A stretch of DNA of 64,000 nt from Punctularia strigosozonata HHB-11173 SS5 (lineage: Eukaryota > Basidiomycota > Agaricomycetes > Corticiales > Punctulariaceae), in NCBI RefSeq assembly GCF_000264995.1, contig NW_006767446.1, forward strand, positions 160,231-224,230, in the 5' to 3' direction. The translations under genes and the position numbers were made by a program. This document shows, one piece after another, positions 10,903-22,575 of the stretch; the stretch's first letter is position 1, and every line of letters begins with the position of its first letter. The notes beneath the pieces were generated by a model. That model made no database searches. It was not told the origin of the DNA and saw only the letters and a list, made by a program, of their open reading frames with translations.

Positions 10903-12368
10903 TTACAGACCGAGCTCGTCGGCGTGGGGAAGGTAGGTAATGTCTCCAACTGCAACGTAGGTCGGCTTGCTCTTGAGAAGAGCGGAGGTAGCCTTCGAGA
11001 ACGCGGAAGCATCGACCTTGTCAAATGCGGACAGCGCGCCATCGAGCGAAGCCTCAGAGCCGGCCAGAACCTGGATGGCAGATGTGAGAGCAAGTCCTTA
11101 ACATGGGCACCATAAAGGCATACCTTTGCACCGAGGATGGAGACGAGTCCCTCCCTGGAGTCAACAGCGCTCGCAGCAGCGAACTTGGCCTTCGCGACGG
11201 CCTTCTTGACATCCTCCTGCTTCAAGCTACCAGCCTCCTTGAGCGCAGCAACGGCAGCTTTGCCGGCTTCCTTCACGCCCGCGGGGGTGCTGCCCTCGAC
11301 GAGAAGGCCGAAGAGCGACGCGTCCGAGTACGGAATATATACGCTCTTGACCGAAGTGCCCTCAGGTAGCGCGGCGGCGATCGGCGACGTGCCCTGCGAC
11401 CACTTGACGGCAGGCTCGACCGAGAGATGCGCAGCGAGCGCGGCGACCTCAGGCGTGGGGGCTCCGGTGGTGCCGAAACCGATGAAGACGCTCGAGGGGC
11501 CGTCCGCGGCTAAGCGCGACTCGCCACCAAAGTACTTGGTCGCACCAGTCGATGGCGCGCTGCTGGAGGAAGCGCTCGCGCCAGACAGACCCTGCTCGAC
11601 GAGCTTGGCGAGGGTGGACTGGTCGATGCCAGTGCCGAGGAAAGCGAAGTTGCCCTTGGCAAAGGCGGAAGATGCGAAAGCCTTTACCTCCTCGTGGGTG
11701 ATACCGCTGTGCGAAGGGGCGAAGAGGGGCAAGCCGAGTCCATTCCGGAAGGCAAGGGCGTGGGCGAGCTCGAGTGCCCGGGTCGCAGAATCCTGCGACG
11801 CCGCGGTAGACTCCGCCTCGACGACGGGGGCGACAGATTCGTTGAGTTCGTGACGGGTGAACTTCGAGGAGGTGATGAAAGAGGTGAGGAGGTCGACAAA
11901 GTATGACCTGCAGAGAAATCAGCACGAGTGATGGAAACATAGCAGGCGAAAACACCACATACTCGTCGCCGCGCAGGAAATCAGCAGTCACGGTGAGGTA
12001 TTCCCTGGAAAGCCCAGCGTGCAGAACACCACCATACAGTTCCGCTTCCCTCACAGTTCCCAAACCCGATCGCTTCCCGGTGCTCTACAAACACGAGAAC
12101 CGCGTCAATCGCCTCTCCCATAGCAAGCCGTAGAACAGCAGTCCGCTAGCGCATTGCTTACCTTGAAAGCAAAGTTTTTCAACGTATGCGCAACGCCAGG
12201 CTTGGGGTCGAATCGACTGCCGGCCTTAACGAGGAGGGTGACCGAGGACGTGGGCTGGCCGTGGTCGGCCGCAGCGACCTTGACGCCTGCGCTCTCGACG
12301 ACAGTGGCGAAGTTGCGCGCTACGCGTGCGCTGCGCGCCGCGGACGACCTTGCGCTGGCGGCGAACAT
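10903..12368 (-). CDS. QCR2: ubiquinol-cytochrome c reductase core subunit 2
   Basis: Core protein 2 of mitochondrial complex III, an inactive relative of the processing peptidases (M16 fold) that scaffolds the bc1 complex on the matrix side. The ATG at 12368 begins an Arg/Ala/Ser-rich presequence (MFAASARSSAARSARVARNF) fitting mitochondrial import. Then come VTLLVKAGSRFDPKPGVAHTLKNFAFK, REAELYGGVLHAGLSREYLTVTADFLRGDE and YFVDLLTSFITSSKFTRHEL, the conserved N-terminal M16 half. The C-terminal half is Ala-rich and ends in PTYVAVGDITYLPHADELGL with stop TAA at 10903. Four exons are predicted with introns of about 50-80 bp. Length is about 440 residues, normal for fungal QCR2. No HxxEH metal motif is seen, as expected for core 2. 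Confidence 0.93.
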
Positions 12369-12781
12369 GGAGATTTTGGAGGACGAAACGTGGTGAACGG
12401 TGCGTTTGGCGAGTGAGCGACTCCGGATTTGTCCGGACGCCAGCTGTACAGCCTTGGTCTGAAGTATGTACTGATGCTTCAGTGCCCTGCCAGCACACCT
12501 TCCGGCACGCTGGATGCGGAAATTATTCACGATTTGAATGGTAGGAAATGAAGCGCCTTCATGGACGCTAAAGCATGTCTTCCTTTTCAGCGAACTAGTG
12601 TTCGCGTCGCGCAGAGAGCGCCGGGTTGTTCACTGCATCAATATGCCCTTTGTGAGTATCGTCTGAACATCCCATGACAATACATCGGAGGGACATTAGT
12701 GTACATTGAGCAAACACAAGCAAGCGTGGGGCAGACATACAACACCCAAAGCAGCAATATCATACCGCGACTCGCAAGAGA
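12369..12781. other. short intergenic region
   Basis: About 410 bp between the QCR2 start and the La stop codon. It should hold the QCR2 promoter and the La 3' untranslated region. No further gene is visible. Confidence 0.4.
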
Positions 12782-14701
12782 TCATGACGACTCGCCGTCC
12801 ACCTTCGCCTTCTTCGCAACACTCTGTATCACGGGCACGGTGGCCCCCCGGGTGCCGGTAAACGGTCCACCGTCAGGCTCGACGGCACGCTTCCTCTTAT
12901 CGCCAGCCGTCTCCTCCCCGGCCTTTTTCTCGCCGCCCTCGCTCTTCTCGCCTCCCTTGCCCTCGCTCTTCTCGCCTCCCCTGGGCTTGCTGTCCCGGTC
13001 GCCTCCCCGTCCACCACCGCGACCACCACGACCGCCTCGCCCGCGGCTGCGCCCACGGCCACGACCGCCTCGAGAGCCCTTGTCGGAGCGCTGGTTACTG
13101 GAGAACAGGCGCTTCGCAGCGTGCTGCAGACGATCAACCTCGAACTTGCGCTCTTCCTCCTCTGAAAAAATAAAACGACGGAGATCAGGATGACAAGTAT
13201 CTGAAACATGTGAATATGTACGTACCGTCGCAGAGCGACCATGTCACGGTGTTGCCGTTCATGGTCTTCACGTTGTCCTTCACGTACTGGATCTCTTCCT
13301 CCGTGAGCGGTTTGTCGAAGCCGAGGAGGCCCCAATCGCTGCCCTTCTCGTATTGAATGAACGGCACACGGGCGAAGCGTTCACGCATGGGCCCCTGGAT
13401 GGCAAACCGTCAGCTGCATCCAGTAAAGGTTTATAGAGGTCCACAAACCTTGACTTCGTTGTAATCACACTCCCCTCCGCACCCCTCGAACTTCAAGGAC
13501 GCTCCCTTGACCGTTTCGAACATATCCTCGTCCGCGTGACCTTCCCCGTCCTTCTCATCCACCGGTATCTTCTGGCCCATAAATTCGATACTGACGGACG
13601 GCTTCGGCTTGGCCTTCTCCTCGCCACCTTTACCTCCCTTCTCCTTGGCCATCTCGCGGAAAGCGTTGAAGCCCTTCCGGGACGGGGTGGAGAGCATGTC
13701 CTTCCGGATCTCGGCGGCCTTGCCAGTGAGGCCTTTTTCTTTGATTTTCATCTCGCAGTACGCCTCTCTGCGACGCCCATGCATAAGAGCGCGTCGTACC
13801 CGGGGATATACTGGTGAACATACTTGGTCATGATGAGGAGAGGCTCGCCATTCCATGACGGCTTAGGGTCAGCGTTGAGGAATCTGGACACGGAGTCGAA
13901 ATCCGAGAACTCGACGAACACGGAGCCCTACGGCGATATCGTAGTTAAGGAGCGCAAAATTCGACACGATGGATCCAAGATAACGCACCTTGAACTCCTT
14001 TTCATTCGAACGGCGCATACGAACGGCGTTCGTGCGACCGTATTTCTCGAAATATTCTTCGAGTTTTGTCTGGAGATCAGGCGTTTCCGTACCAAACCCT
14101 TTCTAGAAGTGCTGACATCAGAGGTCGTAAGGCATTAGCCAAGATGGGTTGAACTCACGGCATAGATACTCCTCTCCATCTGCCCCTTCGGCTCCTGCAC
14201 TTCATTTTTCCTCCTCACGTTCGTCCCGTCCTCGCTCACTTCGAGCTGGTCGCTCTTCTTGCGGAGCGCGTTGGCAACCCATTCGACGCCTAGCGGGGTG
14301 TAGTCCCGCATGCGCTTGAAGGATGCTACGGTAGATATAGGTACCCAGTGCTCCGGGTTGGCAGTGTGAAGGGACCACATGAATCTATGGGTTTCAATTC
14401 AGTAACATCGCAAGATTATGGGAAAGGGAAGGTATACCGGTCATATGGAAGATTCGAGTCTGCGAAGTAAAACTCGACTGTTGCAGGGGAATGAAGAGAA
14501 GCTTTAGTGTCATGTTTCCAAGGCGAAACAACTCATACTCTGCCTGGCAGCCTTGAGCATTTTTGTGTCCTCATCTCCGCTTAAGGGAGCTGGAGCAGCT
14601 GCTTCAGCTGAAGCCTCCGTTACAGGAGCGTCCGTTGCAGCAGGCGCATCCTCGGTGGGTTTGTCGACGACTATGGGCTCTGGGGCGGTGGATTCCGACA
14701 T
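12782..14701 (-). CDS. La ribonucleoprotein (La motif, RRM, Arg/Gly-rich tail)
   Basis: La binds the 3' oligo-U of new RNA polymerase III transcripts such as pre-tRNAs and acts as a nuclear RNA chaperone. From the ATG at 14701: an acidic Ala/Pro-rich leader; the La motif ([51 protein letters not shown]); an RRM starting at the [22 protein letters not shown] block and including [19 protein letters not shown]; a charged linker; a second RRM-like segment ([27 protein letters not shown]); then a basic tail with [22 protein letters not shown] and DKRKRA, a likely RNA-binding and nuclear signal. About seven exons are predicted, ending at TGA 12782. The domain order is that of genuine La rather than LARP families. 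It diverges from the ubinuclein gene across a 0.5 kb spacer. Confidence 0.92.
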
Positions 14702-15197
14702 TTTGATGATGGCTGAGTCTTGAGTAGTACAAAACAGAGAGCAGGGCAACGACAAGGAGACTATAAGTTAAGGAGCTTATGACTTGGACACGGGAGCATG
14801 CAGTTGATTCAAGCTGCCGCTGCCCCTCCGTGAATTTCTATCTAATCGGGAAAATAGACTAGCCTGCGGGACTAAAGGTCGCACTTTAATCTCCGACGAG
14901 CGCACTTCGCGTGCGGCTTCGCGCGGCAATGTCCGGAGTGCCAATCATCCGAGTGGAAGTTCTGCTGGGCCCGAGCCTGGCGCGCGGCGGAAGATGGGAA
15001 TTGCGGCCAATCACGAGTTCCATTCACGACGGGTTGCGCTTCAGAAACGCAAGGGAGGAAACAAAATGACAACGGCAGATCTGGGCGCTGGTTCGAACAG
15101 CGCCACGCAACCGCACCCTCCCCCACCTGCTCCCCGTCGTCCCGCCCTTTGGCACCCCCTCAAATAAGGCTTTTCCTCGCGATTTCCTGCGCAAACG
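14702..15197. promoter_or_regulatory. bidirectional promoter between La and ubinuclein genes
   Basis: The two start codons lie 496 bp apart on opposite strands, so both promoters must lie here. No unambiguous TATA element is seen. ORFs in this stretch are shadows. Confidence 0.5.
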
Positions 15198-17845
15198 ATG
15201 TCCACGGACGTGGAAATGCTGCCTGACGTTGATAATTCGCCTCCCAGTCCACAAGAAGAAGTTATGGATGACGACAGCGCATCGAACTCGCCTTCACAAC
15301 CCTCAAGCGAAGATGAGGAACCGGGTGCAAACGAGGACGAAGACGACGAAGACGACGAGGACGAGGACGGTGACGACTCTTCTGCTAGCGAACAGGGCGA
15401 CGGCGACGGTGAGGGCGACGGCGACGAGGGCGAGCCGGAGCTCGAGCCTGAGAACGCGGAGGAATCCATCGCTGTGGAAGAGCCCGCCACCGCCGCGCCC
15501 GATATCGACGCCTCCGCTTCCGCTTCCTCTGCTCCAAATAAACCTCTTACAGTACGCAAGAAACGCAAGCCGCGTTCACCGTCGCCGGTAGCGGCGCCGC
15601 CACCCCCTCCGCCATTGGTGAGTAGTTGGTTCAGGAGTCGATTGCCTCGATTAGCCGCCGGGTGATAGACTCCACCTCGCGTCCCACGCGACTTTCCTTT
15701 CTACTCAATAACCTGAGACTACACCGTACTCTTTCGACGTCGTGCCTTCAGTTGGTTATGTGCATGCTTTGAGCTTGTGTCATCACAACGAGCCTTGTAT
15801 GATGTTATTTATCTTCATCTTTCTCCTTTGCCGGTGCATTCGTCGAGAGCACTGCTGATAACGTTCCAGCCTACTATCCGCCTGTCAATCAAATTGGGAG
15901 GGCCTTCGAAGTACGAAGTCGACGTAGTGTCGCTTGCGAAGTCCACCGGTCAATTGCCAAAGGACGAATCGACTGTACCTACCATAGTTAATGACGTCGA
16001 CGACGAGGCCGAGGACGAAGGTGCGAAGGCCAAAGATGCGGGCGTCAAAAGTGAAGCCGAAGGAGTCAAGAGTGAAGGCGAGGGTAAACGAAGGGTATGT
16101 CGACCTCATATCCACCTTCCTGCACCTTCCTGTAGTTACCGACTCCTCCGTAGCGGCGGCGGAAACCCAACAACGCGCATTACGACCTGAACGACCCCTT
16201 CATCGACGATTCGGACCTGGCCATCGACGAGCGCTCGTTCATCGCTCAGACGAAGATGCAAGGCTTCTACGTCTCCGCCGGCGAAGTCGCACTCCTCAAG
16301 GAAAAGACGCCGAAGAAGCCACACTCTCGCAAACCTCTCCTGCTGCCACTACCGCCGCCCAGTCAACCCATGCTTGGTGAGAGCTCCAGCGCGAGTGCGG
16401 CGGGTCCGAGCAGGATGAGCCCCAACGATGTAAGCTATAGCATGGGTGAGCAGCGTTCCTGTCTCGTGATGCTTTCCGGTTGCTCTTCGCTCACCTTCAT
16501 GGTTCTCAGATGGGACAAGAGATTCGCCGATCGCCGTTCCCTCTGATGGTGAAGACGACAAGCATGGGCTGAAGCGCAAGGCGAGTGATAGCGTCCAGCC
16601 AGTCAGCTGGGGCCCCAGCGATGCCAAATCCGGAAAAAAGAGAAAGGGCAACGTCGATATTGTGAGCCACCTCCAGATCGTGAGCCACAGAAGTTCCGCG
16701 CTCATTCGAGACTATCAGCGTCCATTCCACCCCGAGTTGCAAGTGATGATCGATAGGTTGAAGGTCCTCATCGCGATGGGTGCGTTACATATTTCTCATT
16801 GCTGACATGACGACGACATTGAAACGCTTGCTCCAGAGAACTGGGAGAAAAAAGGCAAGTTCCCACAGAGCCTCAAACCCCATCTTGCAGCCCTCGCTAT
16901 CAAAGCCATACGTCTGAACGAATACGACGACAACTTCTTCAACCTCATGCCGACCATATTCCCCTACAACCGATTCACCATGGCCGTAAATTATTTCTGA
17001 TTCTGTCACCGTGATCAGTCGTTGATTCTTTGTTGGTCTCGCAGAAACTCATCAAGCGTACGGTCATGCACGATCACATTCGGATACTAGTGGACCGTCA
17101 AGAGGTACTCTTGGCAGAGCTGAGGCAGATGGCTGTCGAAGGTTTCCCGAAGGCGCAAGAGGAGCATGAGCGGGCCGTTGCGAACTGGGGTACGTTACAC
17201 CTTAGCCTCCAATGACTCTTTCTCTGATGTCGACTACCCCCTTTGTCAGAGAGGAAGCAACAACAGAAACACGAAGCCAGTCACGATAGTGTCCCGGCTT
17301 CAGCAGAAGGCACGCCGGTGCCGACGCCCTCCCAAGGTCCCGGCCAGAACCCTGACGAAAGCATGAAAGACGAGAAGTCGCACCCGCCGCCGCAGAAGTA
17401 TAAGTTAACGGAGGCGATGAAGAACACGATCTGGGCGCTGGTTTGCATCAGCAACGAGTGTTGTCGGATCGAGAACGAGAAGAAGTGAGTATCTCGGCAT
17501 CCTCTACGGCAACCGACTCGCTCGGATGTGACACAACATGCTCATCACGATTCACATAACAGTCAACTGGAGGGGGTTGTGACCATGGTCAGCGATCAAG
17601 GTCTGAGGAAGGCCTTATACCAGAAGGTTCGCATTGTCTACCTTCACTTCGATGCATAGCGTAAACACTCGATCTCAGATCGTTGCTGCATTCCCGGAGG
17701 GATGGATGACCTCTGGCCAGATCTCACGAGAAAGTACGTCACTGCACAAGGTTTCGTAGCAGAGTTTTTGTCGCTGACATTCGCTCTAGTGAGCATTCTC
17801 AAGAAGAAATACGAGAAAGAGGACAAGATGGACCAGGATGATTAG
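15198..17845 (+). CDS. ubinuclein/HPC2 subunit of the HIR histone chaperone complex
   Basis: HPC2/ubinuclein proteins join HIRA-type subunits in replication-independent H3-H4 deposition. The first exon encodes a very acidic Asp/Glu/Ser-rich leader. A basic RKKRKPRSPSP stretch follows. The Hpc2-related (HRD) segment is NNAHYDLNDPFIDDSDLAID followed by ERSFIAQTKMQGFYVSAGEV, the signature that contacts HIRA-type subunits. The C-terminal half contains the ubinuclein middle domain: HPELQVMIDRLKVLIAMENW, LKPHLAALAIKAIRLNEYDD, FFNLMPTIFPYNRFTM, KLIKRTVMHDHIRILVDRQE, and ALYQKIVAAFPEGWMTSGQI. The last exon ends EDKMDQDD with TAG at 17845. About ten exons with introns of 50-90 bp are needed; frames join cleanly where I checked. 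The product is nuclear by family. Confidence 0.83.
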
Positions 17846-19645
17846 ACCTTCGGACAGGCTTCATCTCCTATGTGTAGAATGACGGGTTCGGTTCTTCGCC
17901 TATTGTGTGCTCTTCTTACCCAGTACTATCTGTATTGCCCACCTAGCTACTATACCTTATTGCCTCTATGGACGACCACTTGGTGCTCCTCTTCTGCTTG
18001 ACGTTCGTGCGCTGCGCTACGTGTACTCAACGTCGTGTATATTCTACATTGCAGCTTTTTACATCTGGAAGATCTGAAGAGAACGAATGCGACCATGACA
18101 AATCGCGTGACGCGTTTGTCTGACTTGACTGTGCCATTCGCGAAGACGAAATAGGGTTTAGGAGCCCAAAGGCCCGAAGAACATCTAGGAAAGGTCCTCT
18201 CCCCACAACATCACTGTGTTTGAGTTTAGCAGGGGCATAATAGCCCATCTTTATGTGATCGAAGTCTGTCGACTCCTTGAAGGCTGAATGGTCCCGGTAG
18301 AGGTTGCGGCACCAGCTGATGCATCACGTTTTCGTTAACCATCTCGTGTCACGATGGCTTCCATGTACCACTCAATTTTAGGATAGTCGTGGCGTACCAT
18401 ATACCTGCTGGTTTGTAGACATCCCTGCTTTATAAACTCCGTGGTTGATTGTGTTATAAGCTGGGTGAACGAGAATCGTGTATGAGCATTCCTTCTGGTT
18501 ATCATGTCCAACATACTCCATATATTCACTTCATCGATCTCTTCGCTGATTTCGGCAGGATAAAGACGGAGTGCTCGACCTTCTTCCGGAATGAACGCAT
18601 AAAACTTGGAACTGAGAATCCTGATAGCTCGCTGCTTTCATTGAGTTAGAGGCGATCCCGGTGGGCATAGATATACACAGGTTGATAGATTTGAAGTTGT
18701 CGTAGTCCCGTGCGGCCAAGCTTGAAGGCACCGCCGAGCCGGCGACGCAGACAGAAACCGAGACTATCATGCATTGCACTTGCGATGACATCTTTTGCGC
18801 AGTCTCGTGATAGCCGCTACGCCCTCGCCTCGACATATAGTGAACCAGCGGTAAAGGGCGTAATTTGTAATCCTGTTGCCCAGTAGCGTCCCTGGAGGGT
18901 GCAAAAGAGAACAGCACACATCTGTGCATGACGAATGATCGTAAAACCCTTCGTCATCTCGGGAGAAGTCGTTTACCCATGGCGTAAGGCATCCATACAG
19001 TCTGCCCCTGCGTGCGGGTTCCTATCATGCTTCTTCACCGTTATGACTGCGATCTTGGATACTTATTGCATGGCCGGCCGAGGTCTAACGATGCGGCAAC
19101 CGTGATGAGAGAGCGGATCCCATGTTAGGCAGAGCTTACTCTGCTTGTAGCAGAGTACTTGAGGCGGTCGTGGGCAGTGCGAAGCGAAACGGATCTCGGA
19201 ACGAAGCATTGCGAATAGGTCCGAAAGGACGATATCATGGCGCGCAGCCAACCGAGCTCGCTGGCGCCGGCGCGCAGTCGGCAACGGGGTCAGCGGATCA
19301 TGCATACTATATAGTCCATGTGACCTCGTCCCAGACCTACGTGTATGGCCATGTTAGGGGGTGGCAGGACACGGTGAAAGAAGACGAAGGGTACCGATGT
19401 CTGGCGCACATATGTACGTACGCGTTCGGGGTCTACGCACGCGACGCCTTCCAGTGTCGACCAAAGCGTTTTCTTGCAACTCGATGACTGGAACGCGTTC
19501 GGACGTTCCTTGGCCTCCAGCGATGGGCGTTGATACCGTAAGGCCAACGATCATGTTCCGCAATCGCGTCTTTCGGTCTATCTGTCAAGCATCAGAGCTT
19601 CACAGTGCTTTCTACACAGCATTGGTCTAGCGCTCTAGGACTCCG
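17846..19645. other. 1.8 kb intergenic region, no gene seen
   Basis: Scattered ORFs below 135 codons on both strands with no recognisable motif and no consistent splice pattern. It lies between the convergent 3' ends of the ubinuclein gene and the CBM21 gene. I see no tRNA-like cloverleaf by eye. Confidence 0.4.
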
Positions 19646-20953
19646 CTACACATTCATATCTCCCCCTGCATCATGACGACGATTGACGTCCACAAACTGC
19701 GATACTGTGCGCTTCAAATCAAAGTATCCGCGGTCCGAGGTTTTGCTGCGCTGTTTCGGGGCCGGCCTGGCAAAAGGCACGTCGTCGTCCTCCAGCGGAA
19801 CCAAGCCTGCTGTACGATAAGCATCTTCGTCCACTTCGCGAGGGGAGCCCAACGCGAGCTGGGAGAACCCTATCCCTTGCCAACCTCTGTACGATGTCGC
19901 GGAGCGACGTATCATGGGCCGGGGCATGCCGTCGAGGCTTCTGGTACGCGATGAGAAGGTGTAGTGATCGTTTGGAGAGGTGGGGCTGGATAAGGTCGGG
20001 GATGACGGCGACGGTGACAGGGATGGGCTGGTGGGACGCCAGGTCGCTCGGCTCGACATTCCGAAATTGTAGCGTTTGGATAGGGGTACGTCGCTCCTGA
20101 AGTCGAAGTTATCTTCCTTGTCGTTCTCGGTTGGTGATGGGGAATCCACCTCGGGGCCGGCCGCCCTGAAATCGGGGAGCGCGAGGGTGTTAAGTCGGAG
20201 CGTGGAACTGATGTTCGCGCTCTCGCTGTTCCTCCGGTCTCGACGCGTCTGAAGTGGAGTAGCGGCCTGAAATCTGGCCCTATAATTCTTCCCACTGTTG
20301 TTGTCCCAGATCTCCGTCCCGCCGGCTGTACACAAGACCGCCAAGACGAGCACCCTAGACTCCAGGTTACGCTCGGGGATCCGGATACGGAAGGCGTAAT
20401 GCTCGACGACGCCCAACTCGGTGGTGGCGGTAGAGATGTGGCTGCAAGCCACCTCGCTGGTTGTCGTCCAGTCGTCGAACGTGAAGCGGACGATGACCCG
20501 CTTCTCCTGCACGATGCCTCCGACGCGAACGGTGCCAATGACGTGCCCCTCTTCCTGCTCGTACGTCATCCGCATTTCCTCGAGAACCACGGGGTTGGTA
20601 CTCCTATCCCCGCCGCTCGGTCCGTCGAGGATGATCATCTGCGTCGGTCCTGAGCTCATGCCGCCGGGAGCGGTGACGGCAAGCGCTAACTTCGGACGTT
20701 CGAAGTGCGACACATGGCGTTTGCGTGAGGGCGGGCGGACGGCGTCCAAGTGCGACGAGGTGAAAGGACCAGCAGTATCTTTTCGAACGTTCGTGTGGTG
20801 GTGGTGACGCCCGTCTGAGACCGGCTGGGTATCGCCCGGAAATGTGGTACGAGACGCTGCGAATCCTGGGTTCCTAGAATCAGTGGAGACGATGTTGCTG
20901 GCGAACGGGCCAGTTGCTCCGAGCGAACGAGTAGCGTGTGTGTAGTTGGACAT
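19646..20953 (-). CDS. CBM21 protein, PP1 glycogen-targeting regulatory subunit type
   Basis: Single-exon ORF of 435 residues. A CBM21 domain occupies about residues 110-235: LEEMRMTYEQEEGHVIGTVR, VRVGGIVQEKRVIVRFTFDD, WTTTSEV, then HYAFRIRIPERNLESRVLVL and AVLCTAGGTEIWDNNSGKNY. The FTFDDW and WDNN.GKNY blocks are diagnostic of the carbohydrate-binding module that tethers protein phosphatase 1 to glycogen (yeast Gac1/Pig1, animal PPP1R3). In the usual RVxF docking position just upstream is KRHVSHF, a spaced version rather than a perfect motif. The C-terminal 200 residues are Ser/Pro-rich and look disordered, with likely phosphosites. The expected role is control of glycogen synthase and phosphorylase by PP1 in the cytoplasm. 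Confidence 0.85.
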   Translation of the reverse strand: MSNYTHATRSLGATGPFASNIVSTDSRNPGFAASRTTFPGDTQPVSDGRHHHHTNVRKDTAGPFTSSHLDAVRPPSRKRHVSHFERPKLALAVTAPGGMSSGPTQMIILDGPSGGDRSTNPVVLEEMRMTYEQEEGHVIGTVRVGGIVQEKRVIVRFTFDDWTTTSEVACSHISTATTELGVVEHYAFRIRIPERNLESRVLVLAVLCTAGGTEIWDNNSGKNYRARFQAATPLQTRRDRRNSESANISSTLRLNTLALPDFRAAGPEVDSPSPTENDKEDNFDFRSDVPLSKRYNFGMSSRATWRPTSPSLSPSPSSPTLSSPTSPNDHYTFSSRTRSLDGMPRPMIRRSATSYRGWQGIGFSQLALGSPREVDEDAYRTAGLVPLEDDDVPFARPAPKQRSKTSDRGYFDLKRTVSQFVDVNRRHDAGGDMNV

Positions 20954-22575
20954 GATGGTGATGGCGATGGTGAATATCTGTCACGCAGGGAAAATGTGAG
21001 CGACAACCGCGACAACCGAAAAACAGCAACCTACGCGCGTGTTCACAATGTAACTCTGAACGTCGAGGCTCGGAAAGACCCTGCCTGCACGTCTCAAAGG
21101 TGTTTAAATCAGAGACGTGTGTGCGCCTCCGCTCCCTGTTCCGAGTCTCTGAGCAAATCGACGTCTTCTTCCGATTTTCATACAACCGAGAAGCGAGCCG
21201 ATATGACGGTGCCAATCGCGTAAACCCAGCAGATGACACGGAAAGATAGCTATCTTAAGGCGGACGGTGTCCTGAAGTTGTTCTGTTCCGATCTTGCCGC
21301 GGCGTTGGGGAGAGAATGTCGCAACGGTGACGTATACCAAGTTTCCCTTCGCGGGCGCACGAGCCGGGAATTCGGGGTCGCTGTTGTGGTCGTCCCGGCG
21401 GTAGGTTCGAGGAGAGAGGTGTCTGGTGTCCATGATGATCCTCCCTCTTTTACTTCCAGGACGGCAATAAGGCGCCGTTCAGGGACAATCGGGAACAGAA
21501 GGATAAGAAGGTTCTAGATCTGTACAAGCTTTAGTTGTCCACTGGTGAACATATCTGAACTCATTCAGATAACCCAGGGTCCCCGCTCGTGAACAAGTGC
21601 GCCGAGTTCCTCGAGGCCGGAATTCGCATCTGTACATGTTGATGGTAGAAGATCACGATGAATGCATGAGCACGAGAGTTGACCATTATTGTGCGCCTCG
21701 CGTTAGCGTTTGCGCTCGTGTGATCAGTCACACGGCGTGGAGCCACGTCTTGATCGCGCTTGTAGGCCGAACCGAATGTCGAAATTGTGCCACCGAGACG
21801 TGAGGGATATCGATAGAGGCTCGCGAACGGCGTCACGATGGTGGCGGCGAGTCGTTGGGCAAGTCAAACGGACGATCCCATCTTGCGCGATCGATTCGCG
21901 ACGGCGTTCGTGCGTACCCCCGAGCTTGCCCAAAATATGTTCCATAGAAACACCGCACGTTCTCGGCGTGACCCTCATTGCTTACAAGCTGAGATGTGAG
22001 TTATCAGCCCGAGGTAGTCCTCGACGCAAACTGAGAACACTCACGCGACGCATTCGAGTTCCTCCCACTGCGTCAACTTGGTTTGCGTGCCCCATAACTT
22101 CTGAAGATAAGCATGTTCCCCAAGTAAAGAGCGATGTCGGTGTTGCACTCAGGCTTTCAATACAGTGCATCTCCCATGAAACGCTATCCATGGGTAGGAC
22201 TGGCGACTTCGTTACGTGTAGCGCGAGTTCTCGACCAAATCGTTATTGCCTCCCGCGCTAAGAGGCGGGAATATGGTGGACTCTTGGCAGATGGCCTGGA
22301 CGTTTCACGCGTCGAGTTCGCTCTAGGCATGACAATGGGTGAGACAACACAAGGATGGAGGTGTGCCGAGGTCGCTGGACGCTACTGAACGCCGAAGTCA
22401 TGGACTCTCGCCAACGCCCGATGTGCTCCGACGTTCACGTGATAATCAGACGATTACAGCTAGCAGCATACGGTACATGATGTTGCATTTGAACAGTATC
22501 AAAAACCTAGTTCGCGGTACTTCGTGTATGGTATTTGCATGGTCCTAGGCGGCAATCTGCACACGAACCAATCTG
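20954..22575. other. 1.6 kb intergenic region, no gene seen
   Basis: This includes the upstream region of the CBM21 gene and the 3' flank of the EI24-like gene. Only short overlapping ORFs without motifs are present. Confidence 0.4.

Noticed and set aside
15041-15568. Minus-strand Ser-rich ORF of 175 codons
   Set aside because: Antisense of the acidic first exon of the ubinuclein gene.
17846-19645. tRNA or other structured RNA gene
   Set aside because: No cloverleaf or box A/box B pair could be recognised by eye; a covariance-model scan would be needed.
19912-20538. Minus-strand ORF of 208 codons
   Set aside because: Out-of-frame shadow of the CBM21 gene on the same strand.
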